Numbered from the stretch's first letter, positions 1 through 9,305 are shown. The stretch: DNA of 64,000 bases from Streptomyces sp. NRRL S-31 (GCF_000718775.1 NZ_JOCB01000029.1:10599-74598), one strand, 5' to 3'. Translations and numbers: made by a program. Notes: a model not told the origin generated them from the sequence alone.

Positions 1-20
1 GTGAGGTGACGTACCGGATG
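1..20 (+). repeat. 20-bp motif repeated upstream of the LAL regulator
   Basis: GTGAGGTGACGTACCGGATG at the window edge matches GTGAGGTGAGTTACCGGATC at 4331-4350 in 17 of 20 positions. The second copy lies in the LAL regulator's upstream region, so both could be sites for one DNA-binding protein. What gene follows the first copy cannot be judged, because the window begins here. Confidence 0.4.
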
Positions 21-88
21 CCGGCCGGCGCGCGGTCGGCCGGCGTCCCGGCCCGTCCCGCCGCCCTGTGCGCCCGGGCCGTCTCCGG

Positions 89-1048
89 TCAGCCGGCGCG
101 CCGCCCCTTCTCCAGCGCGTCGGCCAGATGGGACATGACCGTCCAGACGACGGCGTGCCGCAAGGGGGTGAGGTTCCCCGGTTCGATGCTCAGCGTGTCC
201 TCCCCCAGCCGGAAGGACGGGCCGAGGATCTGCGTCTTCAGCTTCGCACCGCGCAGCCGGCGGCCCAGTCCGGGGGCCGAGACGCTGATCAGGTCGTCGA
301 GGACGCGGATGCGGGTCACGTCCTCCCAGGGGACGTCCTCGGCCGCGTCGTCGACGTGCAGCCCGACGCCGTCGAGCAGCAGGGAGCCGTATCTGACCTC
401 CGCTTCGGGGAGGGCGAGCCGGAGCAGGTCGTGGCGGGCACGGGCGTCGGCGATCCGGACCATGATCCCCGCCAGGGCCTCGGTCAGCGTCGGGCCCCCG
501 CGGCGCAGCAGGGTCAGGTATCCGGCACCGGCGCCCCCTCCGCCGGGGGTGTCGGAGAGGAACGAGGAGCCGGTGAGCCGACGGGCGCCGTCCCTGCCGT
601 CGGGCCACAGCACGGCACGGAGCCGGCTGGGCAGCGCCGCGCCGTCGACGGCTGTCCCCTCCCGCGTGAGCGTGCCCTCGCGGAAGTCCGCCCAGGCGTG
701 CGCCCACCGCACCCGCCGCCGGCCTCGGTGGACGAGCCCGCCCTCGCGCAGCTCCAGCCAGGTCGTACAGGATCTGAACAGGCCCCACACCCCCGGTACG
801 AAGACCAGCAGGCACACCGTGAGGAAGGCACCCCGCCAGAACGACGGGACGGCCGTCGGCGGTCCGCCGGTCAGCCACACCACGACCGGCGGTACGACGA
901 CCACTGCCGCCTTGCCCACGGTGGGGCGCTCCCGGTACGTCACCCGCACCGGGCCCAGCGAGGCCGGATCGGCCCGGACGCCTCCGGCGCTGCGCCCTCG
1001 GGGGAGACCCGCGCCGCCCGGCATCCCGGTTCGCCTCTCGTCAGCCAT
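89..1048 (-). CDS. Hypothetical two-helix membrane protein
   Basis: The protein has 319 residues from the ATG at 1046-1048. Two hydrophobic segments (about residues 40-57 and 66-85) sit near the N-terminus, followed by a soluble region of roughly 230 residues. This looks like an integral membrane protein with a large cytoplasmic domain, of the kind often annotated in Streptomyces as a PH-like or DUF protein. The longer frame to 1630 was rejected because it runs Arg/Pro/Gly-rich through the end of the convergent-strand neighbour's coding region. It lies downstream of the LAL regulator on the same strand, 170 bp away, and has no evident link to it. I do not recognise a function. Confidence 0.7.
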   Translation of the reverse strand: MADERRTGMPGGAGLPRGRSAGGVRADPASLGPVRVTYRERPTVGKAAVVVVPPVVVWLTGGPPTAVPSFWRGAFLTVCLLVFVPGVWGLFRSCTTWLELREGGLVHRGRRRVRWAHAWADFREGTLTREGTAVDGAALPSRLRAVLWPDGRDGARRLTGSSFLSDTPGGGGAGAGYLTLLRRGGPTLTEALAGIMVRIADARARHDLLRLALPEAEVRYGSLLLDGVGLHVDDAAEDVPWEDVTRIRVLDDLISVSAPGLGRRLRGAKLKTQILGPSFRLGEDTLSIEPGNLTPLRHAVVWTVMSHLADALEKGRRAG

Positions 1049-1218
1049 GCCCGTTCCCCCCGAGTCGGTCAAGTCAGTTGTGGCGTGGGGCAGTTCGCAA
1101 GTCGGCCAGAAGCGATCATAAGTCCGGCCGACGGCACGGCAGGAGGGGTTTTCCGCCAGCCCGCCGATCCCTTCGGGCGGGGCGGGGACCGCGGTCACGC
1201 CCCGGTTCCGGCGCCCGG

Positions 1219-4200
1219 TCAGAGTGCCGCGCCGGACGCCGGGATGCCCACGGTCCGCGTACGCCGTGCCGCCGCGTCCCGCCGCTCGCCGTCGTCGCGG
1301 GCCGGGTCTCCCTCCTGGCACCGCGGGCCCAGCAGGCCGGACAGCTCCGACCGGCGGCGGACCGACAGTTTGCGGTACACGCGGGTCAGATGCTGCTCCA
1401 CCGTGCTCACCGTGATGTACAGCTGGGTGGCGATCTGCCGGTTCGACCGGCCCGCCGCGGCCAGCGAGGCCACCCGCCACTCGGCCTCCGTCAGACCGCC
1501 GTCGGCGGCCGTCGGCGGCGGCGGACCGGTCCTCGCCGGACGGCCGTCCTCCGCCCGGAACGGCTCGGCCGGGGCCGGGGGCTCGTCGAGCGGGGTCGCG
1601 AGCTGGCGCAGGCGGTGGGGCGCGCCGCACTCGGCGGCCAGGCTCAGCGCCTCGTTCCAGCGGACCCGTGCGGTACGCGTGTGGCCGTCCGCCAGGTCCA
1701 CCTGGCTCAGCTGGGCGAGCACCCCGGCGAGCGAGAGCCGGCTGCCCGCCGTGCGCAGGGTCCGCTCCGCCTCCTGGAGGTGGGTCCGGCGCCGCTCGGG
1801 CTCGTCGACGACGGCGAGGACCTGGAGGGCGCGACCGTGGGCGTCGGTCTCCCGGTCGCCCTGCGTGAGTTCCGCGACGGCCATCCGCCGGGCCCGGTCC
1901 GGCTCGCCGAGGGCCAGGTGCGCCTCAGCGGCGTAGGCACGCCAGCCGAGCGGCCCGAGCGCGTTCGCGTGCTGGGTCCCGCCCCGGGGGGCACAGGCGG
2001 TGAAGTCGTTGAGCGCCGCGTGCGGACGGCCCGTGTCCAGCAGGTGGCAGCCGCGGGCGACCCGGTACAGCGGGCCGAAGGACGAGTCCCACAGTTCGTC
2101 GGGGACCGGGCGTTCCAGGTAGCGGGCCGCCTGGTCCGGATCGCCCATGAGGCTGTGCGCGGCGATCAGGACCGACAGCGGCAGGCCGACGGCGACGCCC
2201 CAGCTGTGGTCGGGCAGCAGCGTCAGGGCGTCCGCGGCGTGGGCCGCGGCGGTGCGCAGGTCCCCCAGCTGCCACCGGATGTGGGCGCTCAGACCGGTCA
2301 GGAACGCCCGTCGGGCCGGGAGTTCGTGCGCGGGCAAGAGGTCCCGCTGCTCCTCGCACAGCCGGTCGGCGAGCGTCATCTCTCCCTCCCGCATCAGTTC
2401 CAGTACGGCCGTGAGGTCCGGCTCCCGGAACCGGCGGGCCTCCGGCACCGCCGGGGCGGGCCGGCGCTCCACGGCATCGTTGTCATCGGCGTCGGGCGCG
2501 GTCACGGGCGGCGGGATCCGTCGGGGGCCGCCGGGACGGGCGGACCCGGCGCGGGGCGGGGGCGTCACCGGCGTGCCGTACCGGGCGATGGCGGTGACGT
2601 CCCGGGTGCCGCGGAAGTAGCCGCGCACCGCGGGATCGTCGAGCGACTCCGGCCACAGGCAGCCGATCAGGGCGTGGAAGCCCCGGGGTTCGTCGTGCGC
2701 GTGCGAGGGCTCACAGGACTCGACCAGCCGGGTCATCACTTCCCGTGCCTGATCGCGGAAACCGAACCAGAGGAACCAGAGGACGAGGACGCGCAGCGCC
2801 CCGCAGTCGGCCTGCCCGGCGCGCGCCGCCGCCAGCAACCGGCCCGCCTCCGGCTCCGCCGCCAGCGGGTTGACGCAGCTCAGCGTGGCGATCAGGGCGG
2901 CGAGCACCTTGCTGCGCTGCGCCGCGCCGAGGTCGGCCCGGTCGGCCAGGCGCAGACAGGCGAGCGCCCGGTCGGTCTCTCCGTCCTTGAGCAGCTGCTG
3001 CCAGGCGTGTCTCAGCACCCGCGCCTGGGACGGGTCGGGCGGCTCGTCCGCGGCGACCAGGTGCCGGGCCACGGCGAGTGCCGGCGCACCGTCCGCGAAC
3101 AGCAGCGCGGCGGCCCGCCGGTGCAGGCCCGGCCCCTCGGCGCCGAGCATGCCCAGGACGGCGGCGGGTATCGCCGGGTGCCGGAAGCCGCCGTCCTCCA
3201 GCAGGCCGGCGCACTCCAGTTCGGATATGTGCTGCTCGGTCTCCTCGGTGCTGCGTTCCAGCAGTTGGGCGGCGCGTACGGGGCTGGCGTCCTCCCCCAG
3301 CACGGCGAGGGCCTGGACGGTCCTGGCGAGGCAGGGGTGGCGGACGAGAGCGGCGAGGTAGGCGGTGCGGAAGGCGTCCCCGACCGGGACGGACGTCGGG
3401 GGCGGGACGGGCGCCGGAGTCGGGGCGGACGTCGGGGCAGGGGCCGGCGTCGGGGTCGGGGTCGGGGTGCGTGTCGTGGACGAGGCGGACTTCTCGCACG
3501 AGGGGGGTGTCGTGGACGGGACGGCGCCGGCCAGGAGGAGGTCGCGGACGAGCGCGGTGGCCAGGGCGGGATTGCCGCCGCTGATCCGGTGGACCGGTGC
3601 GGCCAGCCCGGTGGCCGCCTCGGCACCGACCCCGCGCTCCAGCAGACTCTCGACCTCCTCCTGGCACAGGCCGGTGGCCTCGATCAGACGGGCGCCGGGG
3701 AGTCCGATGAACTCCAGATGGTCACGGGAGCCGTCGCAGAAGGTGCGCGGATAGACCACCGCCAGGGTGATGTCGTGGGACTGGGCGCGGCGGGCGAGGT
3801 AGAGCAGACAGGACTGCGATGCCGGGTCCAGATACTGGGCGTCGTCGACGAGGATGACGACGCCGGTGCGCCCGCCCGCCGCGACCAGCGCGGAGACGAG
3901 GTCCCGCAGGAGGGCGGCGGGAACGGGGTCGGACGGGGTGCCGGACGTCGCGCGCTCGACGAGCCGGCCCACGGCCGAGCGCAGTCGATCGGGAATCCCG
4001 GGAACGTGGATGAACTGTTCGAGGACGGAAAAGGAAATCTCGCGTTCATCGCGGAATCCGGTGGCGTGCAGGCATAAAGATCCGGAAGTGATGGCACGTC
4101 TCTTCATCTCTTCCAAAAGAAACGTTTTTCCAGTCCCCGGCCCTCCTTGCAGGACGAGGACGCCACTGCGCCGTTCGGCCTGTCGGAGGGTGCCGCCGAA

Positions 4201-4236
4201 CGGCGCGGAACATAAATCGCAGGCTGCCATCGGCAT
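1219..4236 (-). CDS. LAL-type LuxR family regulator with N-terminal ATPase and a TTA codon
   Basis: This is a 1005-residue regulator. It has a Walker A (GGPGTGKT, residues 31-38), a Walker B-like stretch ending in VDDAQYL (about residue 130), a Pro/Thr/Ala-rich linker (about residues 255-285), a helical TPR-like middle and a LuxR helix-turn-helix at about 910-964. This is the MalT/LAL architecture that controls many Streptomyces antibiotic clusters; such proteins activate transcription when ATP and an inducer bind. Codon 54 (4075-4077) is TTA, the rare leucine codon read by the bldA tRNA, so translation is probably developmentally gated. It lies downstream of the leftward oxidoreductase operon on the same strand and is the likely pathway activator. 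The family call is firm; its targets are inferred. Confidence 0.93.
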   Translation of the reverse strand: MPMAACDLCSAPFGGTLRQAERRSGVLVLQGGPGTGKTFLLEEMKRRAITSGSLCLHATGFRDEREISFSVLEQFIHVPGIPDRLRSAVGRLVERATSGTPSDPVPAALLRDLVSALVAAGGRTGVVILVDDAQYLDPASQSCLLYLARRAQSHDITLAVVYPRTFCDGSRDHLEFIGLPGARLIEATGLCQEEVESLLERGVGAEAATGLAAPVHRISGGNPALATALVRDLLLAGAVPSTTPPSCEKSASSTTRTPTPTPTPAPAPTSAPTPAPVPPPTSVPVGDAFRTAYLAALVRHPCLARTVQALAVLGEDASPVRAAQLLERSTEETEQHISELECAGLLEDGGFRHPAIPAAVLGMLGAEGPGLHRRAAALLFADGAPALAVARHLVAADEPPDPSQARVLRHAWQQLLKDGETDRALACLRLADRADLGAAQRSKVLAALIATLSCVNPLAAEPEAGRLLAAARAGQADCGALRVLVLWFLWFGFRDQAREVMTRLVESCEPSHAHDEPRGFHALIGCLWPESLDDPAVRGYFRGTRDVTAIARYGTPVTPPPRAGSARPGGPRRIPPPVTAPDADDNDAVERRPAPAVPEARRFREPDLTAVLELMREGEMTLADRLCEEQRDLLPAHELPARRAFLTGLSAHIRWQLGDLRTAAAHAADALTLLPDHSWGVAVGLPLSVLIAAHSLMGDPDQAARYLERPVPDELWDSSFGPLYRVARGCHLLDTGRPHAALNDFTACAPRGGTQHANALGPLGWRAYAAEAHLALGEPDRARRMAVAELTQGDRETDAHGRALQVLAVVDEPERRRTHLQEAERTLRTAGSRLSLAGVLAQLSQVDLADGHTRTARVRWNEALSLAAECGAPHRLRQLATPLDEPPAPAEPFRAEDGRPARTGPPPPTAADGGLTEAEWRVASLAAAGRSNRQIATQLYITVSTVEQHLTRVYRKLSVRRRSELSGLLGPRCQEGDPARDDGERRDAAARRTRTVGIPASGAAL

Positions 4237-4330
4237 CGCATCGTCCTGTTCCCCTGCACGGAGCCGCCCGGTTCACGCTTTCCGGGACGACGACTGACCC
4301 CCCGTCCGTTGGTGATCAAGTGTAGGTCAG

Positions 4331-4358
4331 GTGAGGTGAGTTACCGGATCGCGATCCG
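4331..4358. promoter_or_regulatory. Repeat plus 14-bp palindrome upstream of the LAL gene
   Basis: The second copy of the GTGAGGTGA repeat (4331-4350) runs directly into a perfect 14-bp palindrome, CGGATCGCGATCCG (4345-4358). They lie 95-122 bp upstream of the LAL start codon, where an operator would be expected. No clear -10/-35 pair was assigned. The regulator could be the LAL protein itself or an upstream factor. Confidence 0.4.
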
Positions 4359-4453
4359 AGTTTTGTCATTTCTTGACTTGTGCGGAGTAAAGGGGAATCC
4401 GGACCGCACGGCCCCGTGCGGCAGAGAACGTACGAGGTCGGCGCGCGGGCCGC

Positions 4454-5569
4454 TCACGGCAAGCGCTCCTCCTGCCGGCCGTCGGCCGGGGCGCCGGTGT
4501 CCACCCGTTGCGGCCGGCCGGTCTCGGCGGACGCGTAGACCGCCGCCACCACGGCCACCGCCTGCCGTCCGGCCGCCCCGTCCACCAGCGGCGGCCGCCC
4601 CTCGCGCACCGCGTCGCAGAAGTCCAGGAGCTGGTCGCGGTGCGGCTGGTACAGCAGGCCCGCGGCGTCCCGGGTGCGGTCCCGCGCCAGCTCCGCCGCG
4701 TGCTCGGCGGACTGGTCGGCGGCGCCGTACGCCCCGTACGCGGGCGCGTCCTCACCGTCCTGGGCGAGGTGCAGATAGGCGAGTTCGTCGTCGTCGATGA
4801 CGACCGAGCCGCGGTCGCCGTTCACCGCCGTCCGGGCGGTGCGGCCCGGATAGGCGGCGGTGGTGGCCAGCAGGGTGCCCAGCGCGCCGTTCGCGAAGTG
4901 CAGACTGGCCGTCGCCACGTCCTCCACCTCGATGCCGGGGTGGGCCAGCCGCGCGGTGTGGGCGGCCACCTCCACCACCGGTCCGGCCAGCCACTGCACC
5001 AGGTCCACCGCGTGGATCGCCTGGTTCATCAGCGCCCCGCCGCCATCCAGGGCCGGTGTGCCGCGCCAGCCGCCGGAGGCGTAGTACGACGGACCGCGCC
5101 ACCAGGCCAGCTCGGTCATGACGGAGGTGACCCGGCCCAGCCGCCCCGACTCGATCGCCGTACGGGCCAGCCGGGCGGCGGGGTCGAAGCGGTGCTGGGA
5201 CATCACGCCGAGTGTCCGCCCGGTCTCCCTGGCCACGGCGATCAGACGGTCGGCGGCCCGCGGCGACACGTCGACGGGCTTCTCCACCAGCACGTGCTTG
5301 CCGGCGCGCAGCGCCGCCTCGGCCAGTCCGGCGTGGGTGCCGCTCGGGGTGCACACCAGCACGGCGTCCACGTCCCGCCGGGCCAGCAGCCCCGCCACGT
5401 CGGTCGCCGGGCGGCCCACCGCGGCCGCCAGCGTCCCGGCCCGCACCGGGTCCCGGCCGGCCACCGCGGCCAATCGCGCCCGGCCGGCCAGTTCGTCGTC
5501 CTCGCGGGTCAGCAGCCGGGCCAGGAAGCCGCCGATCGACCCGCAGCCGATCAGTCCGAACGTCAGCAA
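4454..5569 (-). CDS. Gfo/Idh/MocA family NAD(P)-dependent oxidoreductase (first copy)
   Basis: The 371-residue protein starts at a TTG (5567-5569) preceded by GAAGAGG. The N-terminal Rossmann motif is GLIGCGSIGG (residues 5-14), and the EKP motif that carries the catalytic lysine in this family is present (EKPVDVS, about residue 95). The family oxidises or reduces sugar, inositol or amino-sugar hydroxyls with NAD(P). It lies 137 bp downstream of a second, divergent family member; the gap holds GGCCGGGT repeats. It is probably the last gene of the leftward operon that starts with the adenosylhomocysteinase-like gene. The substrate is unknown; a sugar or cyclitol is the family default. Confidence 0.9.
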   Translation of the reverse strand: MLTFGLIGCGSIGGFLARLLTREDDELAGRARLAAVAGRDPVRAGTLAAAVGRPATDVAGLLARRDVDAVLVCTPSGTHAGLAEAALRAGKHVLVEKPVDVSPRAADRLIAVARETGRTLGVMSQHRFDPAARLARTAIESGRLGRVTSVMTELAWWRGPSYYASGGWRGTPALDGGGALMNQAIHAVDLVQWLAGPVVEVAAHTARLAHPGIEVEDVATASLHFANGALGTLLATTAAYPGRTARTAVNGDRGSVVIDDDELAYLHLAQDGEDAPAYGAYGAADQSAEHAAELARDRTRDAAGLLYQPHRDQLLDFCDAVREGRPPLVDGAAGRQAVAVVAAVYASAETGRPQRVDTGAPADGRQEERLP

Positions 5570-5634
5570 CGCAACCTCTTCCGGTCAGGGGTTCCCGTCA
5601 GGGTTCCAGTCGGGGCTCAGTCAGGGGCCGTGGA

Positions 5635-5666
5635 GGCCGGGTGGCCGGGTGGCCGGGTGGCCGGGG
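5635..5666. repeat. Tandem 8-bp repeat GGCCGGGT
   Basis: There are three exact copies of GGCCGGGT followed by GGCCGGGG in the gap between the two oxidoreductase genes. Just to its left are two near-copies of GTCAGGGGTTCC (5584-5605). It may be simple-sequence expansion; no function is assigned. Confidence 0.7.
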
Positions 5667-5706
5667 CGGGAGCGCGGTGGGACCGCGCTCCCGCTCGCCG
5701 GAGGGC

Positions 5707-6789
5707 TCAGGTGCGGACGGAGGGCGGCCGGGGAGCCGGGTGGGCGGCCTCGGCCAGCAGGCCGATGCGCGCCACACCGCGCAGGTCGAGGCCGGGCGGC
5801 CCGGCCGGTGACAGCAGCGCGGCGACCGACCAGCGCAGGGCGTTGTCCAGGGGTGAGTCGTGGATCAGCCACTCGCGCCGCAGCCCCGGCCCCTCCACGG
5901 CGAGCCGGTGGGTGTTGCGCGGCAGCCGGGTGCCCCGGGGCAGGGTCACCGGGTCCAGGTCCAGTCCGAAGCGCACCGGCCCGGCGAGCACTTCCACCCG
6001 GCGCTGTCTGCTCTCCCCGGCCGTGTCGGGCAGGTCGAACCAGGCGGGCTCGGCCACCTGCCCGGACGGGTCGGGGCCGACGATGGTGGAGTACAGCTCG
6101 ACGTCCACGGCGTCGGCCACGGCCTGCTCGTGGGCGGCGGTGCTGGTCAGCTCGGGGTCGGTCGCCACCCGCAGGGCGCACGCCTCGGGGCTGGTGCCCA
6201 TGTAGGTGTCGTACGTCGCCGCGGGCAGAGCGCCGCGCACCAGGGCCAGCATGTGCAGCCACTCGTAGCCGAAGACGCCGTAGTCGTGGTCGACGAAGCG
6301 ACCCGCCGCGATGTCGGCCCGCCGGTCCTTGCCGAACCCGACGCGGACCGCCCGCAGCGCGTGCCGGGGCGCCAGTTCCCGCCGCAGCGTGCGCAGCATG
6401 GCCATCGCCTGGGAGTGCCGGTACTGGTCCATGACCACCAGCCGGGCATCGGGGTGGCGGTCCAGCAGGGAGGTCAGCTCGGGGATCTCCCATGTGCGGC
6501 ACAGCGGCTTCTCCACCAGCAGCCGGGCCGCGGGATCGACGGCGAGCACGTCCGCCACCGCCGCCACGTGGGTGGCGGTCGGCGAGCACACCGACCAGAC
6601 GTCGACGGGCCGGTGGGCGGCCGCCTGCTCGACCCGGTCGAAGACCGGTACCGCGCCGGTCGGGGCGCCCGGGGCGGGGTCGACCACGCTGACGTCGAAC
6701 CCGAGGTCGCTCAGCAGCCGTTGGTGCAGCCGGCCGGCGGCCCCGTATCCGATGACGCAGACGTGCGTCCCGGACGTACGGGGCCTCAT
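5707..6789 (-). CDS. Gfo/Idh/MocA-like oxidoreductase (second copy)
   Basis: The protein has 360 residues. The Rossmann glycine motif reads VIGYGAAGRLH near residue 12, and the EKP motif is present in VEKPLCRTW (about residue 98). It is more divergent than its neighbour, and its C-terminal half has the beta-sheet character of the family's substrate domain. The start codon overlaps the stop codon of the adenosylhomocysteinase-like gene (ATGA, 6786-6789), so the two are translationally coupled and probably act in one pathway. Two different family members in one small operon suggest successive redox steps on one scaffold, for example oxidation and later re-reduction of a sugar carbon. This is inference. 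Confidence 0.85.
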   Translation of the reverse strand: MRPRTSGTHVCVIGYGAAGRLHQRLLSDLGFDVSVVDPAPGAPTGAVPVFDRVEQAAAHRPVDVWSVCSPTATHVAAVADVLAVDPAARLLVEKPLCRTWEIPELTSLLDRHPDARLVVMDQYRHSQAMAMLRTLRRELAPRHALRAVRVGFGKDRRADIAAGRFVDHDYGVFGYEWLHMLALVRGALPAATYDTYMGTSPEACALRVATDPELTSTAAHEQAVADAVDVELYSTIVGPDPSGQVAEPAWFDLPDTAGESRQRRVEVLAGPVRFGLDLDPVTLPRGTRLPRNTHRLAVEGPGLRREWLIHDSPLDNALRWSVAALLSPAGPPGLDLRGVARIGLLAEAAHPAPRPPSVRT

Positions 6790-8435
6790 CGGGCCACCGG
6801 AGCGGCGGCGCCGACCGGGGCGGCGGGGCGGCGGGCGCCGGAGGCGAGGTACTCCTCGTAGTAGGCGGAGAACAGCTCCGCCTCGTCGATTGCCCGGTCC
6901 ACGGGTTCCAGGTGGAGGCCGGGGCCGAGCCGGCCGGCCTCGCGGCAGAGCGTCTTGGCGGCGATCAGCGTGCCGGCCCGGTAGGCGTCGTAGCCGCGGT
7001 TGGCGATCCCCTCGTACTCGAAGAGGTTGAGCGAGCGGCCGTCGCCCAGCAGGGTGGCCGTGGTGCCCGAGGGCAGGGTGTGACGGACGCCGACCTGGGG
7101 GATCACCGTGGACCGCAGCCCGTCGAAGCCCTCGCTGAGCAGGCTGAAGTCCTTGGTGGCGAAGCCCGCGAGGTACACGCCGTCGGGCAGCAGCGGCAGC
7201 ACGTCGGGGGTGAGGGCGAGTTCACCGGTGTTGCCGATGATCAGGAAGGGGGCGTGGGCGCCGAGCGCCTCGCCCGCGCTGGTGTACGTCTCGTACCCGT
7301 GCTCGGCGGCGGTGATCAGCGCCAGGATGTCCGTGTCCACCACGGCGACCCGGCAGCCCAGGGCGCGCAGCGCGTGCGCCACCCGGCCGCCCAGCGTGCC
7401 GTAGCCCAGCAGCAGCACGTGGCGGCCGATGAACTTCTCGCCGGGCAGTACGGCACGCAGCCGGCGTACGCAGGAGTCGGCTATCTCGTTGTAGCCGAGC
7501 ATGCTCTTCAGCCGGGAGCGCGCCATGTTCAGCACCGGGACGGTCAGTCCGCCGGGGGCGTTCGCGATGCGCTTCAGCCCGCTGACGGTCAGCTCGAGGG
7601 CGCCGTCGATGTGTTCGTCGAGGACGCCGTCGGCCCCGTACCCCTGCGCGAGGAGGCCGCCGTCGTCGATGACCAGCACCTTGCGGCCCGCCGCGTGGGC
7701 CTGGCGGACGAAGTCGTCCACCCGCTCGTTGACGGCGAGGGCGTACGCGCGCGCCGCGGTGTCGGCCGAGCCGTTGATCACCGAGTTGTCCAGGGTGTCG
7801 CTCCGGTAGCCGCGGTGCAGGAACCAGGCGTGGACCCGGTCGCGGTGCAGGGTCCGGTCGCCCTTGTTGAGTGCGAAGATCCACTCGGGGTCCATCCCGG
7901 CCCGTTCCATGCCGAGCAGGAAACCGACGCTGTTCTCCACGTAGTGGTCGCGGAAGACCAGCGCCCAGTCCCGGAAGGCCGGCTCCTCGGTGGCGTAGCG
8001 CGCGACCAGGGGCATGCCGCCGACGATGGAGTCGATCTCCGCCTCGGTGTAGCACCGGCCGCGCAGGGTCAGCGCCTCGACGAGGCGGTCGAAGACGGCC
8101 TCGGCCCTGCCGGTGAGCGGTCCCGCGGCGGTGAGCAGCACCTGCGTACGGCCGGCCGGCGGGTCGACGGGGTCGAGGGTGTCCGGGCCCGCGTCCGCGA
8201 CCGGCCGGCTGCGCAGCTGCACCGGGGTGCCGTCCAGCTCGAACACCCGGTTGCCGGGTCCCTGTTCCGTGAGTTCCGGAAGTGGCACGCCCTCTCCGCG
8301 CAGCACCGAGCGAACGGTGGCGTCCACGTCCTGGAGTGTCATACGGCCGTCGAGGATCTCGTACCGGCCTGCGCCGGGGTATGCCGCGGTGCTCTCGTCG
8401 ACGACACCCAGGGATTCGCTGTCCGCAAAAGCCAT
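6786..8435 (-). CDS. Adenosylhomocysteinase-like NAD-binding enzyme, non-canonical
   Basis: The protein has 549 residues. The C-terminal half resembles S-adenosylhomocysteine hydrolase: a VPVLNMA segment, then a Rossmann motif LLGYGTLGG with G344-Y345-G346, and an NTGELAL stretch like the NTGN segment of SAHH. The substrate-side lysine and aspartate expected after VPAINVND in true SAHH are replaced (the sequence reads NMARSRLKSM), and about 150 extra residues precede the domain. Ordinary SAHH activity is therefore doubtful. SAHH-like enzymes are known to be recruited for nucleoside antibiotic chemistry, for example in angustmycin biosynthesis. It is the first gene of the leftward operon. Its start and ribosome site lie in a 30-bp segment that recurs at 9438-9467. 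Confidence 0.85.
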   Translation of the reverse strand: MAFADSESLGVVDESTAAYPGAGRYEILDGRMTLQDVDATVRSVLRGEGVPLPELTEQGPGNRVFELDGTPVQLRSRPVADAGPDTLDPVDPPAGRTQVLLTAAGPLTGRAEAVFDRLVEALTLRGRCYTEAEIDSIVGGMPLVARYATEEPAFRDWALVFRDHYVENSVGFLLGMERAGMDPEWIFALNKGDRTLHRDRVHAWFLHRGYRSDTLDNSVINGSADTAARAYALAVNERVDDFVRQAHAAGRKVLVIDDGGLLAQGYGADGVLDEHIDGALELTVSGLKRIANAPGGLTVPVLNMARSRLKSMLGYNEIADSCVRRLRAVLPGEKFIGRHVLLLGYGTLGGRVAHALRALGCRVAVVDTDILALITAAEHGYETYTSAGEALGAHAPFLIIGNTGELALTPDVLPLLPDGVYLAGFATKDFSLLSEGFDGLRSTVIPQVGVRHTLPSGTTATLLGDGRSLNLFEYEGIANRGYDAYRAGTLIAAKTLCREAGRLGPGLHLEPVDRAIDEAELFSAYYEEYLASGARRPAAPVGAAAPVAR

Positions 8436-8460
8436 CGTCTCAACCTCTTCTCGTCGTGGA
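8431..8460 (-). repeat. Leader/start-site repeat, left copy
   Basis: This 30-bp segment contains the ribosome-binding site (GAGGTTGAGACG) and the start codon of the SAHH-like gene. It is repeated perfectly on the other strand at 9438-9467, so both divergent transcripts begin translation in the same sequence context. Confidence 0.9.
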
Positions 8461-8652
8461 TCGGGTCATCGGCCAGTGGTGACCGGGACGCCGGGGAGGG
8501 GCAGCCGGTGCCTCCTCGCGCGCGGCGGGGAACTGTGCGAGAACGGGATGCATGGATGTACGGGGGTGGTGGTGCGAGGGCCCGCGGGGACGAGGACGGA
8601 GGTGGGGGAAGGCGGCTCGCCCGTGGCTGGGCCGCACCAGGGCCCTCTCGCA

Positions 8653-8698
8653 ACACCGCGAGCCTATGAAGATCGTCCTCCGCAGCCCCAGCCCCTAC
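8653..8698 (-). promoter_or_regulatory. Duplicated promoter element, left copy
   Basis: Forty-six bases here are identical, on the opposite strand, to 9306-9351. Read leftward, the element contains a TAGGGGC/TGGGGC series, then GCGGAGGACGATCTTCA, then TAGGCT, which resembles a Streptomyces -10 box. Similarity continues outward to about 8718 with a further TAGGGGC copy. It lies 217 bp upstream of the SAHH-like start codon. The repeated GGGGCT heptamers are plausible binding sites for the LAL activator; this is inference. Confidence 0.65.
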
Positions 8699-8718
8699 AG
8701 CCCCTATGACCCCCTGTG

Positions 8719-9287
8719 CGTACGGCGGTTGGGGGCGTGGCTGGTGGGTATGTGCGGGGGCCGGAAGGTACGGGCGGTGGTTCGGTGGGCGTGGGCGGGG
8801 GCCCAGGGGGTACCGACGGCGTACGACGGCCCGGCATGAGGCAGTCCGGCGCGCGGGGGCGGCGGCCCAGCGGGTACCCGTGTACGAGCGGAAGTTCGGC
8901 GGGCGGCGGCCCGACGCGGAGGCGACGAGCGACGGCACGGACAGCGGACCGCGGCCCGGCGCGGGAACGACGAGGCGGGGGGCAGCCCGGCAAGCGGGGG
9001 CAGCGGGCAACGGCCGAGCGGGCACGGACGGCGGGCGGCAAGCACAAGTGGCGTAGGGCAGCCCGGCGGGCACGGGCGGCATGTGGCGGGCGGACGGCGG
9101 GCGGCGCCCGGCGGGTGCGGGCGAAGTCGGACGGCCCAGCAGGCGCAGGCGGCGGGCGCGAACGGCGGGTGCAGGCAGCCGGCGTGAGGAGACGCCCGGC
9201 GCGTGGAGGCGCCGGGCGGACGGCGGCACGATCTCCGCCCGGTTCGCCCCTTTGTCTTCCGGTCCGTTCCACCGCTCGAGGGCGCAA
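8719..9287. other. Gene-free, G-rich low-complexity spacer between the two promoter copies
   Basis: About 570 bp are very rich in G on the + strand, with many imperfect GGCGGGCACGG-type repeats. Frames that stay open here encode only Arg/Pro/Gly/Ala-rich strings on either strand and lack ribosome sites. I see no gene. It may be an expanded simple sequence or a decayed gene. Confidence 0.6.
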
Positions 9288-9305
9288 CAGGGGTTCGTAG
9301 GGGCC

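Noticed and set aside
1078..4077. 999-codon + strand frame opposite the LAL regulator
   Set aside because: It mirrors the coding strand's third-position GC; the composition (Gly/Arg/Gln) is typical of a shadow frame, and the LAL domains on the other strand are unambiguous.
8339..9229. Long minus-strand frame of 296 codons across the promoter region
   Set aside because: Arg/Pro/Ala-rich from end to end, no ribosome site, and it crosses the duplicated promoter and the SAHH-like start. It is a by-product of G-rich low-complexity DNA.
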